A stretch of 64,000 nucleotides of DNA from Pterobdella sp. o SKG-2022 (GCA_964035795.1 OZ038321.1:27344459-27408458); one strand, 5' to 3'. Positions 1 to 13,797 are shown, counted from the stretch's first letter. Numbers and translations are program-made. The notes: a model not told the origin generated them from the sequence alone.

Positions 1-1979
1 TGTCAAAACAAATAAGAGAACCTAGCAATTAATCCAACTTTCCACTAATAAAATTTCGAAAATAAAATATGAAACACGCAACAAGAGTAGTTAAAACAAA
101 AAAACTGAAAGAGAATTGAATATTAATAAAACTGCTATATGCATCTGGTTAAAAAGCCTTCAATATAAAATTCCTCTCAAAAAAAAATGTGAAAAAATTA
201 AAAATTAAGCAAATAATTTTCATTCAAAAATATTTTCAACAAAAATAAAACTTGGAAATTAACAAACTTTTGTTCAGAAACGAACAAAATAAGGGTCTTA
301 TAATAACTGAAATAAGGTCCTAAATATAAATTATAGAAGTTAAACTTGATTCATCTTTCTATACATAATGCAAGTTTTTATAAATCACAATTACATAAAA
401 TACATGTATTAAAAAGCCTTTTTGCTCTCATTCTCATGATGAATTATGCTATAAAGATTGTTTTCTTTCAAAGTTAAAGCGCATTTTAATGCTTGGAAGC
501 GAAAAAATATAAATCCATTATTTAGTATGTTTGTTAAACATGTGTTACTAATCGTCCCAAAACTAAAAACTCTTTAAGATATGACCACATTTGAGGGTTT
601 TCAATCTAGTTGAAAAAGTTTTTCTCCAAAGATTCGTTTTGAAAAAAAATTAGCGTTGTTAGTTAAACGGGAAATCTAAATGAAAACTCGGTGCATGCAT
701 ACCTGGCCCATTAGTTATGTTTTCACACAAAACAGCACTTGGGTGCGTGTACATTAATTTATCGTTAAAATTTTGGCCAATACTTAAACTTCTCAGTCAT
801 TTTCATAATATTTTGAAATCTTACAGATCATATAAGACCTTAAAACTTTTAAATGTTCGTTCAGGATTACTCATATTTCAGCAATACACCTACAAAAATT
901 ATATGTAAAGTGTTTCGTCGCATAAGATTCAAAGCTTAAAGGTTCAGTCGAAATAATTCAAACACAATATGAAGATTTTAATAAGAGCTCCCTTTATACG
1001 TCCAACGTGCTTTTAGCATTTCGTGACCTGTATTTTTCTGCCTTTATGAATATTGATTTGGAATTCGGGATTTATAAATCAAAACGACAATATTCAGTTT
1101 TTCCCGTTTAATTAGTTAAAAAATTATTCAAAAGAATTTTTCGTGGACTTCAATTAAAACAAAATTGAGTTTTTTCTATTAAATAATTCTAATCCTCAAT
1201 ACGACTTCCACGGCAAAGTACTGTGATGGGGTTGAAATTTTTGAGAATTAGTTATTGAGAATAATCGTAACTGAAATTGCTTCATTCTTAAACACTAACA
1301 CTGGAAGTTTAAATGTTATATTCAGGTACATTAAAGAATAACCTCGAAAGATTGCACAAAACTAGAATTTATTGCTAATTTAAACATTTGCTGAAGCTTG
1401 CATATTTTATTAGCAAGTGGAATCATTTATTTGGAAAAAGACAAAAATAGAGTATAGTTTAAATGATATAAAAATAGAAACTATATTTAGATTAAAAAAT
1501 CTTAAAAAATGAATTTTTTTATATGTTTTATATAACGTTGAAAAAAAAATCGACTTTTGCTAATTAAAAAATTCTCACAACCACTTAATAAGAAATTATA
1601 CTTAATTAAAACCAGTCAAACGTTTCAATATAAAAACGTTGTCAACCATTGAAAAAGTTGATTGAATCAAACAAGATTTGTGGGATTTATAAATCACAAA
1701 CACAGTTGTAAAAAAATATTGGACCAATTAGTTTTTCTAGTTTTTTATATTTTATTTTCTTATCTCGACCAAACAAGTCAAATGTAAGTTTAAAAAAATA
1801 AATGACTGCACAAAATCAGAAAGTCAATTTTCACGTTTTTCAAAATGAAACCAATTTTTTAAAGATACTTTGATAAACCGAAGGATATTTGTTTTTGTAC
1901 TATTACTAGTATTTTTTGATAATTGTATTAACACGTTTTATGTTGTTATTATTCTTCAAACCCAAAAGTATTGTTTGAA
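1..1979. other. AT-rich non-coding flank
   Basis: I see no exon that can be supported here. The stretch is A/T homopolymer-rich, and its only open frame of note (near 717-908) has no recognisable content. It should contain the promoter and 5' UTR of the aquaporin-like gene that starts near position 1980, but no TATA box or other element stands out from the background. Confidence 0.5.
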
Positions 1980-3683
1980 ATGATCCACTCTATTCATCAA
2001 ATTTGGAGTGCTTTCAAAACAAAAAAGTTGAAAATGTTGAAAAAAAGTCGGAAAAACTTTCTTCGAATGGAATTCATGGCTGAATGTCTCTCAGAATTAC
2101 TCTCAACGTTCCTCCTCATAACAGTTAGCTTTTCACTGATTCGTTTCCACTGAATTTTTAAATCAAATGTTCATGAAATTTCAATACATTGACAAATATA
2201 TATTTGTCCAAAAGTTTTTAACTAGCATGTCCCTGGGAGCAACAGGTTTGTCTTTTGCGGCAAAAAGTCTCTATCTTTCAGCCTTCATTTTTGCGTCTTT
2301 GGAAACTTTCGGCACTTTTGCATGCTATATGAATCCTGTAATTTTAGCAGTTTTTGTCATCGATGGCCGAATCAACCTTTTAAAAGGTAGCTAATAAATT
2401 GAATTAACTATATAAGATTACGAAAAATTTATATGAAAAAATGTTTTTTTGACCTTTAGTTAGCCTTATTTGATTAAATTTTACAGGTTTGGTATTCTTT
2501 ATTGTAGAAGTTGCTGCCATGTCTTTGGGAACATTCACTGCATACAGGTTTCAAGATTAAAAACTTTTCGCTATGAAGTTAATTTTAAAAAAAAATTAAT
2601 AACAGCTCAAATTTTTTTAAGGAAACAATTAAAAACGATTCAATCTAAACAAAAAAATTATAATTTATTTAGCAATAACTTCTTGATTATAATCCCCTTT
2701 AAAGATTAACTTTCTCAAATCGTACAAAACTGCCTATAACGATAAATGATCTGCCAGCTAACATTAGTCCTCTACAAGTTTCCATGATAGAAATCATTTT
2801 ATCATTTTATATTGTTTTCGTCATCATATCTCTCACTGATCAGCACTCTCATCACTCCTACTACGAGGTCGAAGATGTCTCTGACAGAATTATGAAAAGT
2901 ATAAACAAAAAAGTGATAAAATTTTGTTTATTGGTCTTTGAAAATATTTATTTAAAGCTGCTTTAAAAAATTTTTCATTTTATTTATTAATACTTTTTCA
3001 ATTATTTCATTGATCAACTGGACTGGACGCTCGTTGGAGAAGAAATTCAATTTCACTAACTCGATATCTCTTGATTTATTTATCACATTTTGCATCCACC
3101 AATTTGCAGAATTCAGTTTGCGAAAAGAGAAGTGTTTTAAAGGATAACTCAACATCGCATGTAATCATTTATCTACTAAATCCAGCTTTCAACTCGTCTG
3201 AACCTTTCTCTATCATTGGGAAGATTGATAATTTGGAGCCTAAAAAAAAAAGCTTAAAACTCAAAAGTTTAATTATTGCAATGGCTATCTCCACTTTACC
3301 CATTGTGGCCGTAAGTTGCCTTTATATGTATGAATTATAAATGAACAAAGCTCAAAGTGTAGTTTGCAATTGATTGGACAGAGTCATTTGACTGGGGGCG
3401 TTTTCAACCCACTCACCACCCTCCCACGAGCCCTCTTGTCCAACAACTTTCAAGGGGTTTGGGTAAGTTTTCTAATTTTTTTAATGAATTTTTAAAAAAT
3501 TTTAAAATTTTGAAAACTTGTTTTTGATTCATGTTTGATGGAAGTTTTTATTGAAAATATAAAAATTTCGTCAAGGTTTACTGGCTTAGTTCTTTTATTG
3601 GAGGAATTTTTGGCTTAAAAAGCTTCAAAATTTTGAAATGGCTGAAAAAAGAAGAAAAAATTTTTGAAAAAACAAAGTTTTAA
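1980..3683 (+). CDS. Aquaporin-like channel, seven exons, unorthodox NPV/NPL boxes
   Basis: Predicted six-helix membrane channel of the MIP/aquaporin family. Exons at 1980-2123, 2215-2386, 2487-2547, 2705-2912, 3110-3310, 3382-3462 and 3576-3683 join with matching phases into about 324 codons. TM1 reads MAECLSELLSTFLLIT (exon 1). Exon 2 carries the first half-helix box as CYMNPVILAVF followed by DGRINLLKG, where typical members have HFNPAVTLA. Exon 3 is TM3 (VEVAAMSLGTFTAY). Exon 4 is TM4 (MIEIILSFYIVFVIISLTD). Exon 5 is an unusually long loop D followed by TM5. Exon 6 has the second box, HLTGGVFNPLTTLPRALLSN, in the place of GGxxNPARxxGPAL. Exon 7 is TM6 (VYWLSSFIGGIFG) and a Lys-rich tail. 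Both NPA alanines are replaced (V, L), and the selectivity-filter arginine after the second box is a threonine. ATG at 1980 is used; an upstream exon is possible. Acceptors of exons 2, 4 and 7 are AAG rather than CAG. The substrate cannot be read from sequence. Confidence 0.82.
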
Positions 3684-4121
3684 TTGATATTTCTACAAGT
3701 TCCCACATTTCAAGATTTATTTTTGGAAAAAATACGCTTATGAATTTCAAATGAATACACAGAAGATTTCAAATAGAATTATTTTTCGACTGAAAAACTA
3801 ATTAAAAATAATTGGTAAACTTTTTTTATGAATATATGTGAAAAAAACCGGAAGATCTCATTTTGATCTTGCCTCACAGTTTTTTTATATTTTAAATTGA
3901 ATTTTCAAAGAAAAAATTTTTTGTGTTCGGAGTTTTTAATTTTTCCAAACATAAATATTCTGCAAGTTAAAACTGAAATATAATATAACAATGTCGATAA
4001 AAAACTTTTTCACACAAAACCAATAAAAATGATCCAAGTACACAACTTTGCAAAAGCAACTAGAAATAATGTTTAAGTTAATTTTTAAGAGTGCAAAAAA
4101 CTGTCTCGAAAGCTTTTTCAT
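3684..4121. other. Spacer between two convergent genes
   Basis: This 438-base AT-rich spacer lies between the stop codon of the aquaporin-like gene on the plus strand and the stop codon of the Hox gene on the minus strand. It must hold both 3' UTRs. I see no conserved motif or further coding exon. Confidence 0.6.
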
Positions 4122-5160
4122 TCATTCTTCTGACTCATCCTCTTTTATCATCATTTTTCTTCTTTTTTTCAATTTCTTCTTTTTCATTCTTTGATTTTGA
4201 AACCAAACTTTCACTTGCCTTTCCGACAAACCCAGCAGCAGAGCCAGCTCTAACCTTGAAAATAGAAAGAAATCTATATTTTTCAGTACTTAATGTCTCA
4301 ATAAAGTATAACAGTTTTTGTATTTAATATTTTGTTTGTTTTTATAATTAAGATAATAGTCCAGAAACTCAAGAACCTTTTTTGTTTTGACACATAGCCT
4401 TGACAACCGAAATTCATCTCAAGAATGTTCGTTTGTTGTCTGCTGTATGGAGTTCTGTGTCTTTTTGTTTCTGTTCCAAGAGGTGTTGTCAAGAGAAATT
4501 TGAAATAATATGAGTTTTGAAGAACAGTTTTATTCGTTGTTCGAAAAATCTCTAAATTTCAAGTTTTTTTTATGCATGAAAGTCGCAAAGTTTAAAAACA
4601 CCTTAATTGAAAAAAAAATTGATTGTGATATTTTTTCGCAATTTTTTTTAAAATTGCTTTTTTGAAAAAGCTCATAAGTTTTAAAGTTTAAAATAAATTA
4701 AATTTCTCAACATAAATGATGCAACTAAAATTTTCTTGAAGCAATTTTTCATTAAAAAAAAATTTGAACCTTGTTGGGAAGCTTTCGAGTTTTTTTTCGA
4801 AATAACCACAGTGCTTTGAAGCATTTTTGGTGACACTTCGTCCTTATCGTTAATATTTCTTGTGTACGAAAGCTGTGAAAAATTCTGAGAAATACAGTTG
4901 GAAAATTGATTTATCTGTTTGGAATGTTCTGTTGGGGAATGTTGGAAGGTGAAAAAAGAATGGAAAGGACTGTAGGAACATTGGGAAGTACGCACTCTGT
5001 TCTCCGAAACATGAGCCGGTTCATCAAGATTCAAAGCATGTTTGCTTGGTGTTTCAATGTTCCAAAAGGGGTTTGAATTGAAAGCTTTTGGAAACTTAAC
5101 TCTAGAAGAAAAATCGTGAGGGTATGATGAAATGCATTGAAAATAAAGAGAATTATTCAT
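4122..5160 (-). CDS. Posterior-class Hox homeodomain protein, three exons
   Basis: Predicted DNA-binding transcription factor of the posterior Hox (Abd-B/Post) class. Minus-strand exons are 5160-4770, 4470-4377 and 4254-4122; junction phases 1 and 2 match, giving about 206 residues. Exon 1 (130 codons) is a Ser/Asn-rich N-terminus with a tryptophan motif NPFWNIETP that may be a degenerate hexapeptide. Exon 2 starts the homeodomain: TKRHRTPYSRQQTNILEMNF, then GYVSKQKR. Exon 3 completes it: LELALLLGLSERQVKVWFQN, then QRMKKKKLKKRRK and a short acidic end. YVSKQKR at the start of helix 2 and the PYS in the N-terminal arm are hallmarks of posterior Hox proteins. The intron inside the homeodomain sits between helix 1 and helix 3. 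Helix 3 keeps W48, F49, Q50, N51 and R53, but position 52, normally arginine, is glutamine. The first methionine of the frame is used. No other Hox gene is visible in the window. Confidence 0.87.
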
Positions 5161-6801
5161 ATCAAAGTGAAGAATCCCTGTTCAAAATATTGTTTTATTT
5201 TATATTCATGGAAGACCTTTTTTTTAATGAAAGTGTTTTTATAACTAAAAATGTATTCAAAAAATTCACGAAAATAATGTCATTTTTTTCGTTTGCAATG
5301 TTTAAAAATCGAAAGTTGTGTTCTGAACTGTTTTTTGGGTAACCAAAACTTAGCAACTGTTAAGCAACTTTTTGTTTTGAGAGTAAATACTTTACTGGAA
5401 ATTCCAATACACCTACAGAACTTTAATTTTCAAAATCTAAAAAAATAAAATTTTTAAAATAAAACAAAAAAATACATAATTTTTCTTACATAGAATGATA
5501 AAAACTCTAGAAACAATTGAAAAATCTTACCTCAAAGTGTGAGACGTGCAAGTCGCAAAAAGTTATTTCAAAATTATCGCAAACGAACAAAGCATCTTTT
5601 TTTCAAAATATGAATAAATTCTCAAAGAAATGCAAAAATAAAACCTATGGAATACTAAACGAATCTTGTTTTAATACTGATAAAAAATCTTCTTCAGGGT
5701 TTATGGCGCTTGTCTTTATGACACTTCAGGGCGGCATATTTGCCAGGCAATTGATTTAGGTTATTATCATCTCATTACTCCAATAAATAACTAGTCTCAA
5801 AAGTATGAATTAATTACGAATCTCTTTTAATTTCGTTTGTTTGTTCATTTAATCATTATTAGTGAGAAATGTTTCCGAACACAAAAGTGTGACTCCAATT
5901 TTATTATATAATTTGAATTCCATGAAAACAATGTTTGGTCCCATCAAACCAAGTCGCAATATCCCCATCAAAACGAGAGGGGAGATGGAATGTTTAATAA
6001 CACGGCAGTAGAGTTTATATTTCCATTTGCATACTTAATCATCGCCAAACTGCTTCTATAATAAGAAGTTAATTAACTAACAGGAATGGACGTATAAATA
6101 TTTTCGGATATCCTGTGGTTTTGGTGATCAATGGTTGATATATTTCTTGAATTATTGCTTCTAAAAACTTTGATGTCTTGTTTTTTTATTATAAACGTGT
6201 AAATATTTTTTTTTAATTGTGAAGGAATATCAAAGATTATATATAATATCCATCTTAACAAAAAAAATGATCTTCTTTTTCTTCTCTTCCATTTAATTTA
6301 CTTTTAACCTCGTGGGTTTAATTTCATTTTCATTAGTATTTTGATCACAAGATTGCTATATTTGGTAAATTCTTATGAATCATGAAAAAATTTCGAAAAA
6401 AAACACCACACTAAGTTTTTTTCGTTTTTGTTTTGAATTGAGTTTTTTTAGAGACATCTTGCTTTAAACTTTTTTACGCGCAATGTTTCCAATGGATGAG
6501 AAAATTTAAAAAAAAAACGTTTATTCAGCAATTGAGCTAGAATTTCTAATATCTATGACCTAATCATAACTCGAGAAATTTCGAACTAAAAGATTTAATT
6601 ATTTTATTTCGAAAATAAAAAAATGATATCAACTGTAAATTTTTATAAATAGCAAATATATTGTCTGGAAACGTCTGGTTCAAACTTAAGTTTCATGATA
6701 ATACAAAGTTATAGCTTTTTTCTCTAAATAAACGCATTGAAAAGTTCAGTTAATTGGCTTGAAATAGTTTAATTTCAATCAATTTTTTTTATAATTTTCA
6801 G
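5161..6801. other. Non-coding region upstream of the Hox gene
   Basis: This stretch would contain the promoter side of the minus-strand Hox gene. It is AT-rich with A/T runs. The open frame near 5517-5759 has no recognisable domain and weak coding character. No regulatory element can be called by eye. Confidence 0.45.
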
Positions 6802-6888
6802 TATTTCATTGAATTCGGAGATAAACTCAATGGTTTAACACGCCTGGCCTTACGTTGTTCATCAGTGCCATACTTCAATTATTGTGTA
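6802..6888 (+). CDS. Isolated exon candidate, unrecognised
   Basis: A 29-codon open segment sits between a strong acceptor (TATAATTTTCAG) and a possible donor (GTA followed by GTGAGA). It is phase 0 at both ends and encodes YFIEFGDKLNGLTRLALRCS followed by SVPYFNYCV. The composition is less AT-biased than the flanks. I do not recognise a family, and no partner exon was found, so this may be an orphan exon, a remnant or chance. Confidence 0.25.
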
Positions 6889-9800
6889 GTGAGAATCTAC
6901 ATTACATTCAATAAGTTCACTCAAATATTTCATTAACTTCATTCTTGATAGCAGCCGCCATTATTAAAGTTTTTTTTGTTTTTATGGCTGAAAATTATCA
7001 AATATCGAAGCCAGATGTCCTTGGTTGATTTTATTGGAGCAATAAATGTTAATGGCAATCACTTACGATAAAGACATGCTGTAGGACAGATAAGAAACAT
7101 GTGTCTCATTGGGGTATTTATGCTAATTAATAAAATGATCGATGCATTTAGAATGAGTTATCAAAGTGAAGTAGTTTACAATATTTTTCATGTTTTAAAT
7201 TAGAAAAAAAATTTTCCAAGGGTATTAATTATTTGATGAAACTATCCTAAAATAACTTCAAGAAAATGTTCATTTTTTTTACATAATTTTCATTTTTATG
7301 TCTCTTCATTTTCTTTTCAGTTAATTTTGTTTCAAAGATGAAAAATGATTTTTTCTGAAAACTATAAGAATTTGTTTATAAAAACTCAAAGCGTCTTCAA
7401 AATTCAATGTACAGAGTTTGAAGAGCTATAAAGAGCCATTATGAGCTTTCCAAAAGTTGATCACAAAAAGATATAATGCGGTACTTTTGTATAAAGTTAT
7501 CAAATAAACTTAAAAAAAAAATTCCAAAAATTTCACAATCGATAGGGATAAAAAAATGTCTTTCAAGCAGATCCGAAATAAAATGTTTGGGAAAAATTTT
7601 GCACCTTTTAAGCACACTTTTCTATTTGGTGATTCGATTTTAGATAACACATTTTTAACAATAAGGTTTTAAAATATAAAAAAAGTTTCAAATATTTCAA
7701 ATTGAGGTTTTAAATGATCAAAAAATGATTCAGTTTCAATTTATGAACTCAATGTTTTTTTTGTGTATGAAAATAAGGGAGAAGGTTCAAAATCAGCATG
7801 ATGACTTGAAGCATCAACAGTAATTAAAAAACTCAAAAAATAGAACATAGATAATCATCTTTTCGATGCTTTCAAAGAAATCGAAAGGCTCTGAATTTAA
7901 TAAATTGTGATTTCCATCTTAGCTGAAATATTCAGAGTTTTTAAAAAGTTTTAACCCTAAAGATTTCAAAGTTTAATGTCATCGAAAATAATGAAGAATT
8001 CATATACATGGAGTTTACTTCAAAACTTTTATTCCTAGTTTATAAACTAATTTACTAGCTAACTAACGACTTACAGTAACTTTTAAAAAAGAAGCTTGAA
8101 AATTTTTGACGAATGTGTGAAAAATTATTTATTTCATCAAAACAAAATTTATGCTCAGACTATGTTCAAAATACATAATCAATTTGACTCTACCTTATTG
8201 TATATTTCATAATTGTATATCAAATGGATATGGAAAGCTAATCTTGAATAATGAAATAAATATGAATGAAATATGAAGCATTTTATTTGGAGATTTCAGT
8301 GTCATAAACGTTATTTTATTGTCTTTTTTATATATTATTAGTATATGCATGTGGTATGTCCCAGAAACAATTCAAATAAGTGGAAAAGTGTGGTTAATGA
8401 AAGCTGGACATAGGTAAACTCCAAGTTTCATGCAAAGATTATTTAAAAACAAATGATGAATTAAAATTGAATGAAAGAAAGTTTCATAAAGGTAAAGATT
8501 GGTGAAAAAACTAAAGTTACTAAAAATATTCAGAACTTTTGCTGATGCAACAAACTTAAAATAAAAGTTGAGCAGTTTGTTTTTTTGACGAAAAAAGTCT
8601 AATCACCATATCCATGTTTGGAAACAATGAAGTTGTAGGCGGCTCGCACTCGGGCAGTTGAGGAAGCCACGAAAAACCATAGAAATCACATTGAGAAACA
8701 GTTTATGCCACGTGATTTATAAAATCTTCATTTTAGTCAAAAAAGACTTTAGCACACTCAAGTGGAGATCCTTGAATTAGTTTAGAAAAACCTAGAAGCA
8801 GTATGAAAATATGTAGTGCAAACAGGGAAAATTTACATACGTGTTTAATGGCTGGAATATGAAAGTTTGAGTCTTGTATAAATCAAAAAATGAATGAGCA
8901 AACCTGAAACTGGGATTATCATAATTTTTTGAAAATATTGTGAAAGTAGTGATGTTTGATTTCTACAGACTAAAAATTATATCAAAGTAAAATGCGAAAT
9001 CTAAGAAACATTATTCGACTTTTGAAAAATTTTGGAAACATCTGTTTTCTATTGGAACAAACGTTTGAAACTGACAAACATTTAATTATAATATTGGTGG
9101 AAGTTTAAAACTAAGAGACTAGTGGAATTTGCGATGTCGTCACAAACTAATAAGAAACAATCTCTATGCCCCTAAAACAAGAAAGTGGCACAAACGTTAT
9201 GAACTAGCTAATCAAAGGCAAGAGTGCAGTTTCAGTGATAAAACAGTGCAGCAAATGTCTGTATAAAGTTATAGTAACATCAACTTCAAGTTCCAAGCCA
9301 CCATGGTGTCAACATGTTGTCTCGACTGAACCATGTGATCCGCAGAGCTAGTCTTTGGAAAGAATGAAAATAATAGTAATTATAATAATCTACGAAGTAT
9401 ATTATAATGATGTTCAACCCAGGGAGTTTCAAGGCCGAAGAAGAAAACGGCAATAAAATAACTATTGCGTGAATCATAAGCATTATTGTGATACTAAAAA
9501 TAAAAACCTATGAAAATACTATGGGAGTTTTGTACTTTTAAATGACAAAATACCTAAAAAAAGTTTTAGTTGTGTTTATTTATTTGAAAATGGAAAATAA
9601 TGAATTTTCAAAAACTGAATTTGTCATCATAATTTAAAACGGTTAAACGACAAAAAAAATCAACGGCTTATAGCATTATTCAAAGAGGTACCAAAGCAAT
9701 ATTGATAAAGGTTATATGTGGCCGCTCTCTGCTTGAGATCAAAAGATAAATAAAAAAGAAAGATTATTCAAAAGCGTATGAGTTTTTTTGATGATCTAGA

Positions 9801-12800
9801 AGATATTGTTCATAAAATGAGGAGATAATTAAAAAAGATGACGGACATAAGTTGCATTTGAGCATGAAAAAAACGAGTGCAGTTTTTTAAAATATGATGA
9901 AAACGAATGATAGTTCTTAATGTAGAAATTAATAACTCGAGATAAGAATAAATGAAAAATTTTGGAGGTCATCCTAGCAAGATAAAAAACGTTTCAATAG
10001 AAATAGATGAATCAATTCTGAAAAAATCTTTGTTTGAAAAAGATTGCCTGAGCCTCTTTAACTCTTTTAGCATTTTTCACAAAAAATCTGTAAATCAATC
10101 GGAAGACGATATATGGAACGAGGCAACACTCAGACGTTGCAAGATAAGCTAGTACCTATGAAATAACCAAGATGCAATTTAAAGAATACTGATTTTTGAG
10201 TTGGTAGAAAACTTTGGTTTGAAATAGGACGTTCAATAATGAAATTCACATTATTTAAAAATAAAATTTATCGTCATTCATCCTGATCATTTCTAACTTT
10301 TTCAATAAACCAAACGATAAATTCAGGTATAAAATCTTTAAATTCGAGTTTCATATTGATATTTTCAAGAAATAAATCACCGAAGTTTTATTTACCTTGC
10401 ATAAAAAATTAATTCATATAAAACTTTATGAGTTAAATTCATTTCTTATACATTGCAGAGGGTCGTTGCGGCGGAGTATTCAAGCCATTTCCACTTCGAA
10501 TTTATTCATTCCAACCTTCCTATGTTTTCTATTAGACTTATGTTTGAATATTTTATCAAAATTGCATTTATTGACATTTTTTGCTGTGAACTTTCTCATT
10601 CCAACTAGACATGTGCTTTAATGTTACTTCGTAAGACTCACCCCAAGTCGTTATTAAGACCGAGGGTTGATTTAGTTTGGCAATCAAAAATGTTTCTATA
10701 CATATTCAAAATAATATCTAAACTATTTGAAGATTTTTTTTCCCTTTTAAATGTTTGTATTTTTATATAAAACTTTGGAAAATAATTTTAGAAAATACTC
10801 CATAAAATATTTTTATCAAAAATCATTGATAAAAAGTGCCAAGTCAAACTTAATCAGAGAACTGTCATTCAAAAGACCCCACGAATCGAAAAAATAACCT
10901 TTGCTTTTCATTCGTAGCGCTCTTCAAAGTAATCAAAATGATTCTAAAGTCCAAACTAATTTTTTTTTAAAAAATGGACATAATTTTTAAATATCGAATT
11001 TTTTAATTATGCACAAATAATCAATTAAAACATTTTCAGCAAAAATAAAAAATAAGTCCACCAAAGAGCAAATGGAGTCAAGGCAGTTAGAGGTATATCC
11101 AAGTTCCATGATGAGGTTCTTGGATTATTTACACAAAACCAACAGGTAATTCTGAGAGAAAAATAACAGAAAATAAAAAAACAACCAAGAAAAAGAATAC
11201 AAAGCATTTTGATGAGTTAATACATTAGAATGATATCAGCCTTGGATTAGAGCATAATTTCGTATAAGGATTTCACAGATTTGTTCCTTAGTGTTTGACT
11301 CAATTCGCTCAAATTAAAACATATCATTTTTATTTATTTTCGTTCTCAAAACCCTTAATTTAATATAATTAATTATTTATAGTTAAATTGAATATTCATT
11401 TGAAAAATTTTGGTAACTTCTTGAGCACTGTTCTAGAATATCCCGACCATCTTTCAGACACCCAAAAGCATAAGCCCAGTTAATATTGTATCTCTACCAA
11501 AAAACGCCAATTTTGGTAATACATCAAATTAGAAGAAATCAATCTGACTGCTATAAATTTAAAATAGAACAAACTTCTACCAAAGGTTTCTTCAAAGGAA
11601 TGTCTTCATGATTCTCAAATATCAGTCTAAATGAAGCAAGTTGATTAAAATAATTGTTAAAACTTATACTTTATTAATACTATATTAATACAAGTGAAAC
11701 GTCATTTTGATGAAGATGAATTATTTCCATGAGGCATAAATCTGTTAGCTGTAAACACCTTCTATCTGCCCAACTGATGTAACTCGAAGTTTTGATAGAA
11801 TTATTTTTGATCATCAACCCGCTAAGTTTTTGAAAAATTTCAAAACTTCAAGCTACTACTTTTATAACATTGGGAATTTTTAAACTTTAGAAAAAAAATC
11901 TAAATAGCAACATTCAAAAACTTGGTGTTTTACAAAATTCAGCCAGAGCCTGACGTAAACTAATTGATATTTTAAATTCTCATAATTTCTTTGATCTCCA
12001 CACGCTTATGTAGATAAACTTTCTATGTTCAATAAGAAATAACACCAACTTTCAAAATTGAGAAAAATGTTCATTAATCCTAAGTGACCATTCATTTTAG
12101 GAAGTTTGTTTTCAGAAATAAAATTTCGCAGTATCGAAAAGCATCGTTCATTTCACATGTAAATTTTTTCATATTTCCATCTGTTTCTAAACTTGTTTGA
12201 ATTTCTACGTTTAATTCAACACTATTCCTCAAATAATTATGTAGCACCTTAGATATTAATTTTTTAATACGAAGTTTTTTGATTTATAATGGAACCACTA
12301 AGCAACCTGATAGTCTGCATTTTTTTATTAAACCTGTGAAAACCTTTTTGTTTTATTTTAACCACTTGATTTATAGGCTAAAAAGTAACTTAATATATTT
12401 TTATTTTTATATAAAATATTCCAAAGTTTGAAAAAAGATTCACTTTGAAGTAGAAGTACATACTGACGAATAGAAAAGAATTATACAAATCGAAAGTCAA
12501 TTAGGAACAACATGGGGAAAATGATTTACATATGATTTAAAAAAGTTAAACAACTTTTTTCAACATTAAAAATTTTACTTCAAAAAATCGTAGTTAATAA
12601 CGCTGAAAAGGATAAGAAATACTAAAGTTATGTTGATCATGGTAATGTGTAGTTTCCTGTAAGCACACATCTTTTTTGAAAAATATAATGTTAATTAGGT
12701 AAAAAGAAACACAATGGTTCAAAGGTTTATGAAGATACAAAACTTATTGTAAATCACATCAAAAACATATTTAAAAGGAAGTGCATGAAGCTGTGTGAAA

Positions 12801-13797
12801 ACAATTCAACAGACCACCAAAGTTTTTACCAAAATAATTAAATAAAAGGATTACTTTCTCAATCAAAAGTTTTTTCAAATACTATGTTTATCAAGCGCTT
12901 CAAAAAAATTTTTGCCGTTTCAAGAGTCATAGCTTGCGGTAAGATAGCTTGTGGACTGAAGCTTGCAGTGTTTGAACCGTATAATATTTTTAATTTGGCG
13001 GATTCTTTCAATGAAGTTGAAATCCTTTCAGAGAAATTTTTTCGAAGATACTTTTCATAGTCAAAAACTTTTTCAGTTTGCCTCTGACTATTTTTTTTGG
13101 GGCAGAAAGTTCAGAATTAGAAACTTGATGTACATAAATCATCTCTTGTGTTTAAAAAAAATAAAAAACCAGGCCAGAAATGCGACTTTCGAAGTTTAGA
13201 AAACCAATTAAAGTTGTAAAAATATTTTGAATTGCTTATTCAACTAATCAGCTTATGACCTGATCATGAAACGACTGTTTGAAAAATTTGTTCCAATTGT
13301 TGAAGCAAATGTCTCTTTAAGATAGGTGATTTAAGTTCTAACTTAATATGAAGAAACCAAATAGTTTAATAAATTCGTGTTTTTGATATTTAAGTCAAGG
13401 TGTTCTATTCTGAAACTTTTCACCTATTTCAGTCTAGTTTGAAATCATTTATATTTGTTAAATGCTCAGTGAATGGATTGAATAAGCAATGCTGAGTATA
13501 AATATTTTGAGCTAGTTACGTCTTAGAACAAAAACCGTTTGAATATAAATATTCAAATGAAAACACTTTCAGGAGTTTATTTTATTCCACGCTCGAATAT
13601 ACTTGTTAAAGTTCAGAGTATTCTATTTAAAAACTTGTTAAAATGGAGATAGAAGAAAATTACAGAAATAAGGTAACGCTGGCAAGTGGCAAATATTATT
13701 CTGAGCCATAGTTTTTTAGTTTAAGTGGGGATTTGTTTTTGAGCGGGATTATCTCGTGGAAACTTCGTAAACTCTCTTATCTTTTAGACAACTAGCA
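6889..13797. other. Long AT-rich stretch without a supported gene
   Basis: I find no exon here that I can defend. A few short open frames exist, for example 9952-10152 (ending EDDIWNEATLRRCKIS) and 10397-10621. They lack recognisable domains and convincing splice context. A phrase near 8350 (WYVPETI) faintly recalls the PETxPWL motif of the SLC22 copies elsewhere in the window but has no supporting flank. Confidence 0.4.

Noticed and set aside
8340..8420. A third SLC22 remnant (WYVPETI)
   Set aside because: The match is only seven residues with no flanking similarity; likely chance.
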